Below are positions 10,484 through 24,300 of a stretch of 64,000 bases of DNA, piece by piece. Numbering within the stretch: position 1 is the first letter of the stretch; each line of letters opens with the position of its first letter. The notes beneath the pieces were generated by a model. It did not search any database, was not told where the DNA came from, and saw only the letters and a program-made list of their open reading frames with translations. Source of the DNA: Sporobolomyces roseus (Eukaryota > Basidiomycota > Microbotryomycetes > Sporidiobolales > Sporidiobolaceae). The DNA lies in NCBI GenBank assembly GCA_016617785.1, contig JADILM010000002.1, forward strand, positions 2,108,001 to 2,172,000, in the 5' to 3' direction. Position numbers and translations under genes: made by a program.

Positions 10484-12411
10484 TCATTGCCCACCGACCG
10501 TACTCAAAGGAGGGAACCCAAAGTTGTCTCCCTTTTGCAACACCAATATTCGTTTACTATGCATTATATAAGCTTTCACATAACCCTGTATCAACGCTCA
10601 ACTCAACACCTCATCAGCACTCGCTGTCTTCTTCCCTCGGTTTTTTGAAACCAATTCGCAGAGAGGACTTACTTGATCCATTAACGACACAGCGATACTC
10701 TCCAAATCATCTATATCCAATTCATCCTCTCCTTCTTCTTGCCTAGGCCAAGCGATTTTTGCAGCTTTCACCAGTAATTCTAGAGCTAAAGTAGGGGGTC
10801 CTCCAGTTGAAGGTAAAGGTCGGGAATTCGTACTGATCAATAATCTGCACGTAAAAAGAAATGAGTAAGTTCGGAGAAGGAGAAGGGGAGGGAAAGAAGA
10901 GAAAGAGAGAGATGGGGACAGACGTTTGACGAAACAAGTTTCTCCAACAGATTAATTCGAGTTTTTCTCGTAGGAGGAGATAATTGCCATGTTTGAGATG
11001 CCATTCTCTATGTCGATCCAAATGAGCCAATACAGCAGACCAATTCCCTTTCTGTATCCCCAACAAACATCCATGAAAATTCAGCTTTCTCCCGGGGGAG
11101 AAAGGGCGTCTTCAGAGGAGTGAGGTTGCTTTACCTTCAGAGGTCTTAGTAAACCCTCCCCGAATTCTGCTCGTAACCCAAAATATTCCAACAATGCCAT
11201 TGATGGAAAGTAACCCAAAGGAATACTAGCCGTAATCCAATAAATCAAAATCAACCTATATTCACTCTCACTCATTAGTTCCCCCCTTCTCCTTTTCCCA
11301 CACCTTGAAAAGGGAGGGTGTGTGTGTACTCACCTAGCATTCCCTTTTGACTCTTTCCAACACTCCCCAAAACTCCTCCCCAAATCCCCTTTCGCCAATC
11401 TCAATCTCCTCTGATACAAAAAAATCCTCCCCCTATAATACCAATACCCACATCTATCCCCCTTCCCAAACTCTCTTCCTGAATCCACTTGAATTCCAGA
11501 ATTTGAAACGTTACTGAGGATAGTATCGCATAGACGTAAGTTCTTGAGAGAGAAGTAAATTAGGAATGTAGAGTTTGCGAGGTGGTAGAGTGCTGATCTC
11601 TTTGAGGGGACTCCTGGGATAGGGTCGGAGGATCTACCGGGGGAAGAAAGAGTTAGTTGGGTAAGGGGGGGAGAGGGAGGGAGGGACAGGAGGGAAGGGA
11701 CAAACCGGTCTGAAGCGGCGATACCTATGGGACGTGATAAAAGTCTTGCGGCTTCTCCTGCTCGAGTTAATTTGACGTCACCACTTAGTTTACCCACCTA
11801 TACAGGGAGAGGGGGGTAAGTGAGGGAAAACAAGGCAGAGGGAGAGAGGAGGGACGAACGAGTAAAGAAGTTTTGATTAATTGTGTAGTGAATCGTCGGA
11901 GAGTCGGGACGAAATAACCAGTTTCTGAAGTCGAGAATAATCGATCTGCTGTTCTGTATCACTTCCAAACCCCTCCATTAGCCGTCTTGCGCAGAGGAGA
12001 AGGGAGAGGGAGAGTTTTCGAAAGGGTTAGTTACTTGTATAAATCCTCTAATAATGAATAAGTATTTTCTAAATCTTTGACAGTTTGACAAGGTATGGGT
12101 GTATCCCTGACGTAGACTAAATAGTTTGCAGTGAAGTCTAAGAAGGGACGTTGTTGTGATTGAGGGAAACGAGTCGAGAGTAAATCTTTGAAAGTTGAAG
12201 TTCTCAATTTGGGAGTAGACTGTACATGCCCGTCTTTTCATTCAGCTTGTTCAAGATAGCTGATGGGGAGCAAAGGAAGCCGTACGATTAGGGATTGACG
12301 AAGTTGATTGAATTGAGGAGATGAGGGGGAACTATCTAACAATTGACAGAGTTGGACAGAGTTTGAGGAAGTGTAGGCTGAAGAGAGGAGTGATAAATAT
12401 TGATCTAGCAT
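10484..12411 (-). CDS. PCI-domain protein of the Thp1/PCID2/CSN12 group
   Basis: Nine exons: 12411-12286, 12219-12035, 11953-11860, 11797-11706, 11633-11334, 11255-11135, 11051-10924, 10844-10673 and 10585-10484, giving 439 aa with consistent phases. The N-terminus (MLDQYLSLLSSAY) and GYFVPTLRRFTTQL resemble PCID2. The core reads ALYHLANSTFLIYFSLKN, YWYYRGRIFLYQRRLRLA, RLILIYWITASIPLGYFPS, then the PCI winged helix (LLLREKLELICWRNLF) and the C-terminal motif VKAYIMHSKRILVLQKG. Members are Thp1/PCID2 of the TREX-2 mRNA export complex, or CSN12 near the COP9 signalosome; I cannot separate these by eye. It starts 132 bp from the divergent ARF-GEF gene. Confidence 0.9.
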
Positions 12412-12543
12412 TGGATTGGATTAGGAGGGCTACCGAAACATTTGAGAGCGATAGAAGCAAGAGAGGAACTGACTCTCTCCCTCCCCTACCTCATCTCGTA
12501 TTTGCTTCTGATTCAGCTATAGAGCATCCAGACTCAGAGGGAC

Positions 12544-13225
12544 ATGCTCTCTGCAGCGAATAATCGACTCAACCCTTCCTCGTCTTCTTCTTCGAATTCA
12601 CCCCGCTTCGACCCTTCTTCATCATCAAACGACTCGACTACTCCTACAAGACCCTCTAAAAGATTATCAAGGATCTCACCATCCGAGTTTGATTCACTCT
12701 TGTTCAATAATCCAACTGAAACTATTAAAACTTCAACCGCAACTTTCAACGAAGATGAATTGGGAGACACTTCAACTTCAACTACTCTAGAGAGTCCACC
12801 TATCACTCCAGAGAAACCAGAGAGGGACGATTTAAAGAGGAGGAGTATTTATAGGAGTGTAGGAAACGCATCAAGTCCAGATTTAGCCAGTCTAGTAAGG
12901 AAACATAGGCAACAACAACAAGCTCTATTCGCTTCTACTCAACCAGAGGAAGGGTTGGTCAGCGAGGAGGAGGAAGACGGTCAGGGACAGTACAATGTAG
13001 AAAGTCCAACGAAACCTTCCCCTTCTTCTTCTTCGCAACAACAACTTCGAACAACTTCACCACCTCCTCCCACTCTCCTTCCTTATCCCTCCCCTACTCT
13101 ATCCTCGACCACAAACTCTACTTCCACAGCCACTCAGAAACCAGGTTCAGTCAGATCTCGTTCGACCACTTCCCCCGAAATCTCCTTGCACGAATTCGCA
13201 AAACAATCGACTTCCTCATCCCCTC

Positions 13226-13256
<31 letters not shown>

Positions 13257-16200
13257 GTCAGAACGGAAACCCATCTTCTCTTCCCCTTCACAAGCACAAT
13301 CTTTCTCCAGAGGGAGAGAGAACACTTTATCGACCGATTCGAACCTCTCTACAAACTCATCCGGATTCGTTCACGTCCCATCACCTCAACCACCTCCCTC
13401 CCCTTCTCGCACTTTATCTTCAACTGTCCAAGCTCTCAAATCTCAACGACAACTACAAGCCCCATCAGGAACCACGATCGACCGAAAACCCTCGAATCAT
13501 TCGACAACGAGTTTGATTTCCACTTTTGGATTAGATTTCGGTACGGGTCAAGCACCACTCGGATCGAACGGCGTGAGTAGTGGTGGTGGGAGTCCGAGGA
13601 GGAAGAAGGGAGTTGCTAGGGAGCAGGAAGGGGAGGAAGGTAAATTGAGTTTGGGAAATACTATGAGGAAGACTTCTAGGTTTTTCAGAAAGTTTGGAGG
13701 TGGTGGTGGTGGTTCAAGTAGTAGTAGTAGTAGTAATGGTGCCCCTCCAAGTTTATCGAAACCTGTACGCTCTAAAATCTCCCTTCTACTCTCTAATTCC
13801 GATTCCATCTCGCTCACTTCAATCTCCGTTCTTTTTACGCAGGCTCAATCGAATTCATCAGTTTCAGCAATTACATCTCAACCCGCTCCAACCCTCTCTG
13901 CTCCTCCACCCGTTCCTCCAATCCCATCAACCTACGCTTCTCCCCCTCGCCCTCCACTTCCCCTCCCTCATTCCACAACTTCAACTTCCCCCTCTCAACC
14001 CATGTCGCGTGACCCATCAGCCCAATCTTTCACTTCCACAACGAGTAGTACCTCTCCCTCCCTTCGTCGTCGCCGAAGCGTCTCTGTCCCCGCTGCTTCC
14101 CAATCACCTGAACGAGTTCGAACGAGTGGCGAAGGTGATCGATTAAAGAATGAATTGAGAATGTGGAGGTTAGGGGTCGATGGGGTTTTGGGAGGTAGTG
14201 GGGAGAGTAGTCCTGAGAAGGTTGGAGGAGGGGTGAGGAAAATGAGTTTACCTGAAGGAAGCATACCGAAATTGGGAAAAGTGATGGAAAGAGGTGGATC
14301 TTTACCTCTCACCTTAACTGGGACTGCTGAGAAAGAGAAGGAGAAAGAGAGGGAAGGTGAAGGATTAGGATTTAGAACTCTCGAGATCCCTTCTTCTTCT
14401 CAAGATCCTCCAAAAATTCGTCTAGTCTCGCCTAACCAACAACAAACCCCAAATCAATTCGATACGCTCTCTTCCATTCCCGAAACCTCTCATTCCCGAG
14501 AAAACTCGACGACGACGACGACGAATCCATCTCATTCCCCAAATTCCTCACCTTCCCTCACTAATCACTCTTCAAGATTCCCTCCACCTCCACCACCACT
14601 TCGATTCTCACCTCCACTGATCAACCTCCCCTCTCGTTCTCCTCTATCAACAAACAAATCCAGAATCTCAATAGTAGGTTACCCTTCTTCCTCCTCAATG
14701 ACTGGATCAGGTCACTCCCGATCCCCCGCTCAAAGTTCTTCATACCTCTCTTCACCTTCCTCGACACCCACTATCCGACCTCCTTCACCTTCTTCACCTT
14801 TGACATCACCGGGAGATATTGGGGGTTTGGAAGAGAAAGCGAAAGAATTGGCAAAGAAATGTTGGGAGGAAGATGAGGTTTTTTTGGAGAGGAGGAAAAT
14901 TGCTAGTTTTTTGGGTTCTACGTGAGTTCTTCTTCTTCCTCTCTTTTTTCTCGGTTGGCAGAGACACAGAGCTGATGAAGGGAAAGTGAGTGCGATTTAG
15001 GGGTGATTTGAATAAAAAAGTATTGGAGTTTTATATTGAGAAATTTGAATTCACTGGGTTGAGATTAGATTTAGCTTTCAGGTAAACGATCTTCCATCTC
15101 TTCTCCCAATCTGCACGTTATGTAGAAAAACTGATTGGTAGGTTTTGGGGGAGAAAACATCAGGAAGTTATGTGGAAAATTGTATTTGAAAGCGGAAACT
15201 CAACAAGTGGATCGAATCCTCGAAAGTTTCTCGAAAAAGTATTCTCTAGATAATCCAAAGAGTCCTTATTCATCTGCTGGTAACGTTTCCCCATCTCATT
15301 AACTCCATCCTATACATTCCAAGAGAGCTGATTTTGGGGGGAAGAAAGTAGATGTCGTTCATGCCGTTTCTTATTCACTTTTATTGTTGAATACGGATTT
15401 ACATGTGGTCGAATCAGGAGGTGGTGGAGGTCATTCAAAAATGACTCGTGGACAATTCATAAAGAATACAATGTCGGCTATAATGGATCAAACACAAACT
15501 CAATCCCCTTCTTCTCCTCCACCTCCAGACGACGAATTCTTTAGTCCGACTCTTTCAGAATTCGATGAAGGAGGATTGGGGATGATTAGAGAAGGGAATG
15601 TTAGTAGGAAGAGTTTGGAGAGACCTAGAACGGGGAGACGACCGGGAACTGCAGGAGCAGGAGGAGAGAGTCCAGCGAACGAGGTATCGAGGTTTCAAAC
15701 TGGAGGGGGGAGTCCGAATCAGAGTAGGGTTAGTGTGGTGGGTACGGATAGTCCGGGAAGAATAGGAGGAGGAGGAGGAGGAGGAGGAGGAGGAGGAGGA
15801 GGAGGAGGGCTGGGAATGAATCAGAGGAGTGAAAGCGTTTTGACTGTTGCGAGTACCGCGTCGAGCAACAAAAGTTTCGAAGCTAATTTAGGGATCGTTC
15901 TCAAGGTGAGTCCACATCACTCTCCTCTATCCCTACAATAAGGAATTGATAGCAAGGGAATCTGGTAACTTGCAGGAGATGTACAATTCAATCCGTTCTC
16001 AACCAATCTATCAATCATCTTCTTCCTCAGCGCTCAACCTTCCTTTGTCTCCAGATCAATCCCGACCCTCTCTCTCCCTCACACCGGGCAACAGTCCTTA
16101 CTCAACCTGGTCCGCTTCAGCAGCAGGAGGAGTCAATCGAACGGCGAGTAGGAGGAGTGCGACTAGTTCCAGTGCGAATAATAGTCAAGTGTTTGGAGGT

Positions 16201-17972
16201 AGTAGTTCCAAGAGGAATAGTATGAAAGGGTTTGGAGGGTTCTTGGGTGGGAGTTCGGCAACTCAGAGTAGTTTGGATCTCTTGAGGAGTACGAGTCCTA
16301 CTCCTTCGAATGGGACTAGTTTGAGCGATGTCAGTTTTTCCTCTCTCTCTGTATCTCGATCGGGGCTTGGCTGATTCGTTTCAAGATTGAGATTGACAGG
16401 AACAATGGTCTACTGCTTTTGGAGCAGCAGTTCACGCATCAACGACTATAGGATTCGCCAATTCCCTCTCTCACACGATCATTCGAGAAGCCGAAGAATC
16501 TCACCACGCTCAAACTGGCTCAGGAGGAGGAGACAATCATTCAATAGCTTCCTCTTCCATCTCGATCACGGATGAAGAACTAGCCTTGTTGGGAGCACCG
16601 TGGGCGAAAGAAGGAATGTTGAGTAGGAAACATTATTGGGAATCGAGTGGGAAGAGGAGTAAAGAGAAGAATTGGTTGAAATGTTTCGTCGTCGTTAGTC
16701 AGGGAGAATTGAAAGGTTTCAGGTTTGATGGTGGTGGTACTACGAGAGGCGGTGGAGGAGGAGGAAGTGGAGGAATTGGTGGTGGAGATTGGACTGTGAG
16801 TTCCATCTTTGCTTTTTCTCGATTAAGTAAGAACTGACGGTTAATTGCAGTCAAACGCTTCGAATGTTGGATCAATCTCCCTCATTCACGCATTGTGCTC
16901 TTCAATGCCACCTCCCGGTTACTCTCGAGATCGTCCTCACTGTTTCGTTCTCACCCTTCCGAACGGTGGATCCTATTTCTTTCAAGCGGGAACTCCAGAT
17001 CTCGTTTCAGAATGGGTATCGACCTGCAATTACTGGTCTGCCCGACTCTCTCGAGAACCTTTGAGTGGAGGAGTCAGTAATGTCGAATATGGATGGAATC
17101 GAGTCGAAGGGAGTAAATTCGATCATGATGACAATGAAGGGGGAGGAAGGGCTAGTTCGATCAAGAGTGGCAAGAGTGGTCATTCGAGAATGAGTTATGC
17201 TGCGAGTACTTTTGGGGGAGGAGGTGGAAGTGGAGCGGGAGGTGGAGCGTTGGATAGGATTAGGATAGAAGATTGGAAACCTCCTAATGTACCGCTTACG
17301 CCTAGTCAATTGGCCGAGGAAGCTCAGTTGGAACATCTGAAGAGGCATGTCGAGATTGTAAGGAGGGAGTTGAAGGAACATAACGAGTTGAGAGCTCCAA
17401 TGACGAAACTCGTGCGTCCCGCTTTCCTCTAGTCTCATTCGCCCTTCGACTGACCCGCCACGAATCTCTTAGTACTCCTCTCGATCTTCAAACTACGCGA
17501 AAGCACTCGGCAACTGGGAACGGAAATCTCAACACCTCTTGACAGAAATCGTCAAATGGTCTACCTACATAGAAGCTCTCACTTCTGCCGTCCGACTCCG
17601 CTCCATCCAACGAGGGAAGAAAGAAGTCGAAGCAATGCTCAAGAGTGCAGATTCAGAAGAGGACGACGATGAACTGGTTTCTAGGTTGTCGCCATTCGAC
17701 GAAATGCCCTCGAGCTCTACTACGCCAACTGCCACTTCGAATTTGAGATTACATGATGATATGAGTAGGAGGAGTAGTCTAGCGAAGGAGGAGGAGAAGA
17801 GGAGGGGGCCTTTACAATCAGTTTCGAGAGTGAGCGTTACTACTACCAGCACGAGAGGTGATGAATACTTCGATTCGTGAGTCCCTCCCTCATCTCGCAT
17901 CCTAGCACTTGTACTGTCGCTGATGCGAGTGAAAGAATTCCTCACAGCAATACGACTCCGCCGGCGGTTTAA
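12544..17972 (+). CDS. Sec7-PH ARF guanine nucleotide exchange factor (Syt1-like)
   Basis: Exons 12544-14921, 15001-15081, 15164-15279, 15352-15905, 15976-16329, 16400-16795, 16851-17411, 17473-17876 and 17948-17972. An in-frame 78-bp intron 13765-13842 (GTACGC...TTACGCAG) probably lies inside the first exon, giving about 1596 aa. The first 760 residues are a Ser/Pro-rich disordered region. The Sec7 domain starts near AKKCWEEDEVFLERRKIA; LKAETQQVDRILESF holds the catalytic Glu at the position of LPGEAQ in other ARF-GEFs, and LLLLNTDLH is the second Sec7 motif. A PH domain follows (WLKCFVVVSQGELKGF...), then a coiled coil. The family activates ARF GTPases in Golgi and endosomal traffic. The final exon is 25 nt, ending in NTTPPAV. 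Confidence 0.92.
13224..13256 (+). repeat. (CAA)n polyglutamine tract
   Basis: A near-perfect CAA triplet run codes Gln inside the disordered N-terminal part of the ARF-GEF. Confidence 0.9.
15765..15808 (+). repeat. (GGA)n polyglycine tract
   Basis: About 14 GGA triplets code a Gly run between the Sec7 and PH domains of the ARF-GEF. The length is expected to vary between strains. Confidence 0.9.
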
Positions 17973-18361
17973 AAAAACAACTTTCGCAAAAAATACCTTG
18001 ATGATACCCCTTTTTCAGTTCTTCAACTATTCCTCGTTTCGTCTTCGTTTCAGTACATATCCCTTTCATGAGTCGTCAGTCACCTTCAGTATGGTCCATT
18101 AGTATAGTCTTTCGATACCCCTTCTCTTGCAACTTCGCAATCTACATATTTCTGTTTTCGACATCTTTCGCACTCACTGCTACTTGCAGTTCTCCTCGCT
18201 TACTCAAATGCATGATCTGGACTCTCCTCATCATCGAGTCGTCCTTCAGTGGACGGGAGTTGACAGGTTGAGAATCGCTTCTCCTCCTCGTCGCTCTCTC
18301 TCTCTTTCCCTCACTTCACTCTCAGTCGGCCACATCTCGCCGCTTTCGCTCTCACTAAGCG
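17973..18361. other. Intergenic: THO2 upstream region
   Basis: 3' flank of the ARF-GEF gene and 5' flank of THO2. It is rich in TC stretches just before the THO2 start, as in other leaders here. No gene seen. Confidence 0.55.
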
Positions 18362-21300
18362 ATGGACATTCAGTCCTTACTACGGACAGCAGAGTCGTAC
18401 CTCCACAATGCATCAGATCCGCTTCCATTGTGAGTTGTTTCTCAATCCCTTTCCCCCCCTCTACAGACTCACTGAACTCATTTGAATCTATAGAACGAAT
18501 GCGATCAAGACTCTGACTGTTTCCCAAGACCCAGCGACTTCTCTCCTCCTCTTCTCAACTCTCCACCATCTCCTCATCTCACTCTTCTCCCCTTCCTCGT
18601 CCACCACCTCCGCCAATCAAGTATTCACCTTACTACACGTCTCAATCTTCCCTGCACTCGAGGACAACGTAGAAGCGAAAGAGAGGTTGGCAGATACTTT
18701 GATTGATACAGTTTGGCAAATTGATCAAGAGTTGGAATCGGGCGTCCTTGAACTCAGACAGGGTCAAGGGGATCAAAAGAAAGAATTGGAACTTGTCAAA
18801 GAGGGAAGGAAGAGGATTGCATTGATATTGAAATCTCTCGTCGTGAGTGAGGATTCTCCATCTATCAGTCTACTCGAAACTTGACTGAAGTTGGGAATCT
18901 CCCTTCACAGAATGGAGGAGATATCTCGAAAGAAGCGGTATTGGAGAGATTGGATATGACTTTGATCTCAGAGTTGGATTTCATCGCGGATGCGAGATTC
19001 TTTGGTCGACTCGAAGTCAGGCAACGAACAGCTTTGTTGTGAGTCAAGGTGCTCGCTTTACACCTTTTCTTCGCGACGTGAAGTTGATGTAGCTCTGAGT
19101 TTCTTTTCTCACAGTTACAAACAACAAAAGTTCAACTTGCTTCGAGAAGAATCTGAAGGTTATGCAAAATTGGTGGTCGAGTTGTTGGGTAATATGGGAC
19201 CTAGTCACGATCTCATGACTGCTCAGAGTCGGGAGACAGAACAAGAGCGGACGAGAAGAGCGATCAGTGTTAACGATAAAGTGAAAAGTTTAATCGGCGC
19301 GTCTTTTCCTCTCTCACCTTCACTGCCTCGTGCTCACTCAGTATCCATTCGTAGGTAACTTTGATTTGGACCCTACTCGAACCCTCGACATTTTCCTCGA
19401 TACCTTCTCCGACCAATTGACAGAGCACTATCAATTCTTCCTCGATTTCCTCTCTGTTTCTCCCTGGTCACCCAAATCGAAGCGTGCTGGAGCAACCAAG
19501 GTCGATGAGAAGGGGAAGCAGAAAGAGTTACCAGTGGAGGCGGAACTTGAGGGTGAAGAAGGGAGTGATACGATTGCTCAGATTTTGGGATTCAAGTTTG
19601 GGTATTATCAGGTGAGGGAAGAAATCATGCCAGCTCTCGAGTCTCGAAGTGCTGATGTAAAACTGTTCCTTCACAGACGGTTGACGCGGGACCTGTACCC
19701 GAGAACCTTTATTTGACAGCTGCGATTTTGATCTGGCATGGATTTGTCAAACTCTCGGATCTGTGGAATCATGTAGGTGGATCTCGGTCCTCAGAATCGA
19801 ACTCCGATACTGAATCTGGCGGCACCACCTGCAGCTTTCACCAAGCGATGAAGATCTGACAGCAATCGACGCCACATATCGAGAAGAACAAGCCCAACTC
19901 GCTCGATCAGTCGGAGGTGCCAATGCTCTCGCTATGGCTGGAGCTCTCGTCGATGATGAGACGCCCGCTTCGAAGTCGGCAGCAGCAGCTTCAAGTTCGA
20001 CAGCTCCCGCCGCTTCTTCCTCGACCGCTTCTGCACCGACTGTCGCTCCTCAAGATCTCCCGAATCAGAAAGTCGGACTCCTCAAAGCACTCCTCGTCGT
20101 CGGAGATGTCACTCACGCAATGTTCATTCTCGCTCAATGGCCAATCCTCGTTCAAGCTTTCCCCGAAATCGCTGATCTCCTCAATCGACTTCTCTCCGTC
20201 TCGATCAAACCCGCTTACGACTCGATCTCGATCTCTCGCAAACACTCTCAATGGGCCGACGAATTCAAAGCTGAAAAGTCAAGAACGATCACCGATTCGA
20301 AAGGGGAGAAGAAAGTGTTGATACCCGAAATCAAACGACAAATCACTGGAGAAGCGTTCCCTGATCCGAAAGGGGAATGGACTTTCTTCTTCCCTGGATG
20401 GAAAGAAAGAGTACCGAAAGCTGGAGATGCGACAGAAGTGTTGGACATGCTCGAGAAGACGTTCTTACCTTTGGTGACCGTCTTCATCGCACGAGATCAT
20501 ACGCTCTTCACCAAGATTTGCAGGCTCGCAACATCAGACCTCAAAGTTCGTTAAATTCTTTACCTCGTACTCGATTCGATACTTCAGAAAGAACTTTCGC
20601 TTATCAATCTCGCTCGAATCTTCCTTTCCTACTTCCCCTCCTACCTCAAACAGTCCGACTCTTCTCGACCTCGTGGAACCCGATGGGCCGACGTCGTACG
20701 ACTTTACCTCCTCCCCTCCCTCTCTCTCCTCAACCATCACTCAGTCTCTTCCCTCGAAATCTGGGAAATCCTCATCCTCTTCCCAATCGAGAAACGATTC
20801 GAGTTCTACGGAGAATGGAAAGATGTATGGTACAAACGAATCCCGTACCTAGGAGTTCGCAAAGCCGAAGCAGAAAAGGATGTCAAATCGATCTTACGAC
20901 GACTTTCAACTGAGAACGTCAAGAAACTAGGAAAGACTTTGGCTAAAGTCGCTCATACAAATCCGACGGTGATTTGGACGGTCGCTTTGAATCAAGTCAT
21001 GAGTTATGATAATTTGATTTTGCCCGTGATTGATGCGGCGAGGTATTTGACGGAATTGGGTTACGATGTACTCGCTTATTGCGTACTTGATGCTTTGAGT
21101 GGAACGAGGAACAAGACCAAGGAAGATGGTACGAGTGTAGCTATGTGGTTATCTGGTGAGTCTTCCGTGTTTCCTCTCTCGTTGTCTCCTGAGTCTTGCG
21201 ATTGACCAAATTTCAATCTTTCCTAGGTATCGCTTCTTTCACTGGACAACTATATCGTCGATGGGCACCAATGCAAACCTCTCTCCCCGTCATCCTTCAA

Positions 21301-24300
21301 TACCTTGTCAACCAGCTCAACTCAGGAAACTCGAAAGATCTCATCGTTCTCCGAGAACTCATCTCTCGAATGACCGCCATCGAACCTTTCGCCGATTTGT
21401 CCGATGCTCAAGTGCTCTCTCTCGCTGGAGGTCGCCACTTACGAAACGAAGTCTTTCAACAGACTGATATCGCTCAAGCAGGGAAGAGAGCTCAGATGAC
21501 TCAATTGGCGAACGCAAAAGTTAGGTTACAGAAGAGTTTACTCGGTCGAGGTCAAGAGAGCCTCGCGATGCCGCTACTCGTCAACATCGCACTACAACGT
21601 CAAGCTTGCCTCAAGAACACTGAAGCTCACTTGAAATCGCTTGGCGCTCTCTTCGATCAAGTTCGTCTCTTTTTTTCCCTCTTCCTCCTTTGAACGAGCA
21701 CTCAAGCGACTTCCTCCGCTTATAGAATCACGCCATTCTATTCCAATACACCGAAGTACTTTCAGCTCTCACCGAACCCGATCAACTCGCTCACCTCCTC
21801 CCATCGATCCCAACCCTAATCACAACTTTCCACTTATCCCCTTCAATCGCTTTCGATCTCGCTCGACCCAAGCTCCGACTCGCAATGCGACATTTCGACG
21901 AAATAGAAGCTGCTGAACAAGAAGCGAAACGCAAGAAAGGATTGTTGGAGAAATTGCAGAGGGAGAAGAAAGTTAGTTCGATCGAGGATGGAGAGGTCAA
22001 GAAGAAGGTTGAGGCTGCGATCGCGGCTGATGGGACGGAGGACGTCAAGATGGAGGATGTCAAGATGGAGGATTTGGAAGTCGCTGCGAATGGTGCGAAT
22101 GTCGAAACGAACGGGGAGGAATCGAGACCTCTCACTCCTGTTGTCGGATCTGTGAGTTCCTTCTTACCTCGTTGTGAAGTGAGAATAGTGGCTGATGTTT
22201 TCTGTACAGCCCTGGCATCCCGGACTCATCGACCTCGTCGAGAAGATGAACGAAATCCTTCCTGAAGAAGCTCAAGGCAGTCTAGGGTGAGTGCAGTCTC
22301 TCGTTCAGAAACCTCCAACTGAGGTATATACTCAAGTGTTGCTCTTCATTCGCAGATCCGCCTTCTTCGTCACTTTCTGGCAAATGACTCTTTACGATCT
22401 CATTTACCCGAAAGAACGCTACGATGCCGAAGTTTCTCGACTCAAGGGACTCCAGCGTGAAGCCGCTACGACCGTCGCTCTTCAATCGACTGACCGTGAT
22501 ACCTTCATCGACAAGATTATCGATTTGGCCACGAAATTGATGGCGGAAATGGGTCGACATTTCTCAGCTAGTCGAGGAGCTACGAGACGATTGGAGAAGG
22601 AGAAGAATCATTGGTTCGAAGGTGAGTCGATGCTAGAGATCAGCTATGCTCCGGTTGAGCTCAAACTGTTCTTTCCCGTATCGTTCACAGCGGTAACAAC
22701 TCGAGAACAACGAACGCGATTAGTCGAGAACATTCTTCAATACTGCGTCGAACCTCGAGCTCGTCTCTCTCTTCCCGATGCTGTTTTCGCTTATCAAATG
22801 GTCAAACGACTTCATTCGATGAACACTGCTGGGTTCCACACCATCGTTTTCTTCGATCAAGTGCGTCTTTCTCATCTGCTCAGCCAAGGACTGAAGCTGA
22901 TGAAGAGGTGAACCTGCACAGCTCCTGACGACTCAAGTATCGCCGACATTGTTCTCTTGCACCGAGAATGAAGCTCGGAATTATGGTTCGTCTCCCCATC
23001 CTTCTTCCTTTCTCCGATCGAGCTGATCCAATCCCGATCCTCTCCTCAGGTCGCTTCCTCTACGACGTTCTCGGTGACCTCGCGAAATGGTACAAGGACG
23101 AGAAGGCTTACAAGACAGAAGCTATCGGAGACAACTTACGAGGTTTCGCCCGCTACTTTGCGCCTCTGCACTCGACAAACTCTGGACACTACACTCACGC
23201 CGAAGTCAAGAAAGCGATCAACAAATGGCATGCTGCGATGCTTCGAGTAAGTCGATTCTTTTCGCGATCTATTGCAGGCGAAACTGATCACTTTGATTCG
23301 CATCTTAGGGTTTCCAAGATTCGTTCAAATCGGGAGAATACATGCATATCAAAAACTCGATCCTGGTTCTCACAAAGATTGCTCCTTACTTCCCTCTCGA
23401 GTACTCTCATGGAGGACACATCTCGCACAGCGTCGAAGAACTCATCGCTGCTGAAGAACGAGAGGATCTCAAGATTTTGGCTCAAGGGTGAGTCCTGCTA
23501 TGATTGATTCGACCCATGCCAAAAAGACGCTCAAGTTGTGCTGTACTCACAGATATCAAGCGGTTATCTCGAAACGCAAGAAGCATTGGGAGAATCAACC
23601 TTCCGCTGCTCCGTCTGTCACTTCAGCCACTCCAACACCCGCCGCTTCCCCCGCTGCGACTCCCGCTCCTCAGCCCGTCAAATCTTCGATACCTGCCAAA
23701 CCTCAAACTTCGACCTCTACCTCCGCTTCCGCTCCCTCTGCTTCTTCCTCCCTTCCTACCGGACCTTCTCGAACTGCCTCCACAACAGCCCCTCGATCTT
23801 CTGTTCCTACAGGACCGAAAGGTCTTCCAAATAAACCTGGACAAGGAGGGCCGATTTCGAGTCGATCTACCCCCGTCGTCGAACCTAAACCTACTCCTTC
23901 ATCTCCCGCTATCCCCTCCGGTCCATCCGGATCCCGTTCTTCCGCCTCCACCACCACTGCCGCAACTTCTTCCTCGTCCGCATCGAAGCTACCCGTTCGA
24001 CCAGGAGGAGCAACATCTTCGTCTCGACCCTCTGCAACTCGAGAAGACTCTTCCTTTTCGACTACGACAACTGATAAACTTCGTCAACAAGCTTTGGCGA
24101 GTCGACAAGCTGCAGCGGCCGAAATTTCGACCTCTACAACGACCTCGTCGAATGGGAAAGCGATGGATCCACCTCCTGCTCCAAGTTCGAATGGTCGTGT
24201 TTTACCTACTCGACCTGACCCATCACCTCGAGCTGGAGGATCGAGAGCTTCGAGTCCGAAGAGGGAGGAGAGTAGTCGGAGAGATAGGGATCGGGAGAGA

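Noticed and set aside
13548..13817. Minus-strand polyproline/polyleucine frame
   Set aside because: Antisense of Gly/Ser runs in the ARF-GEF.
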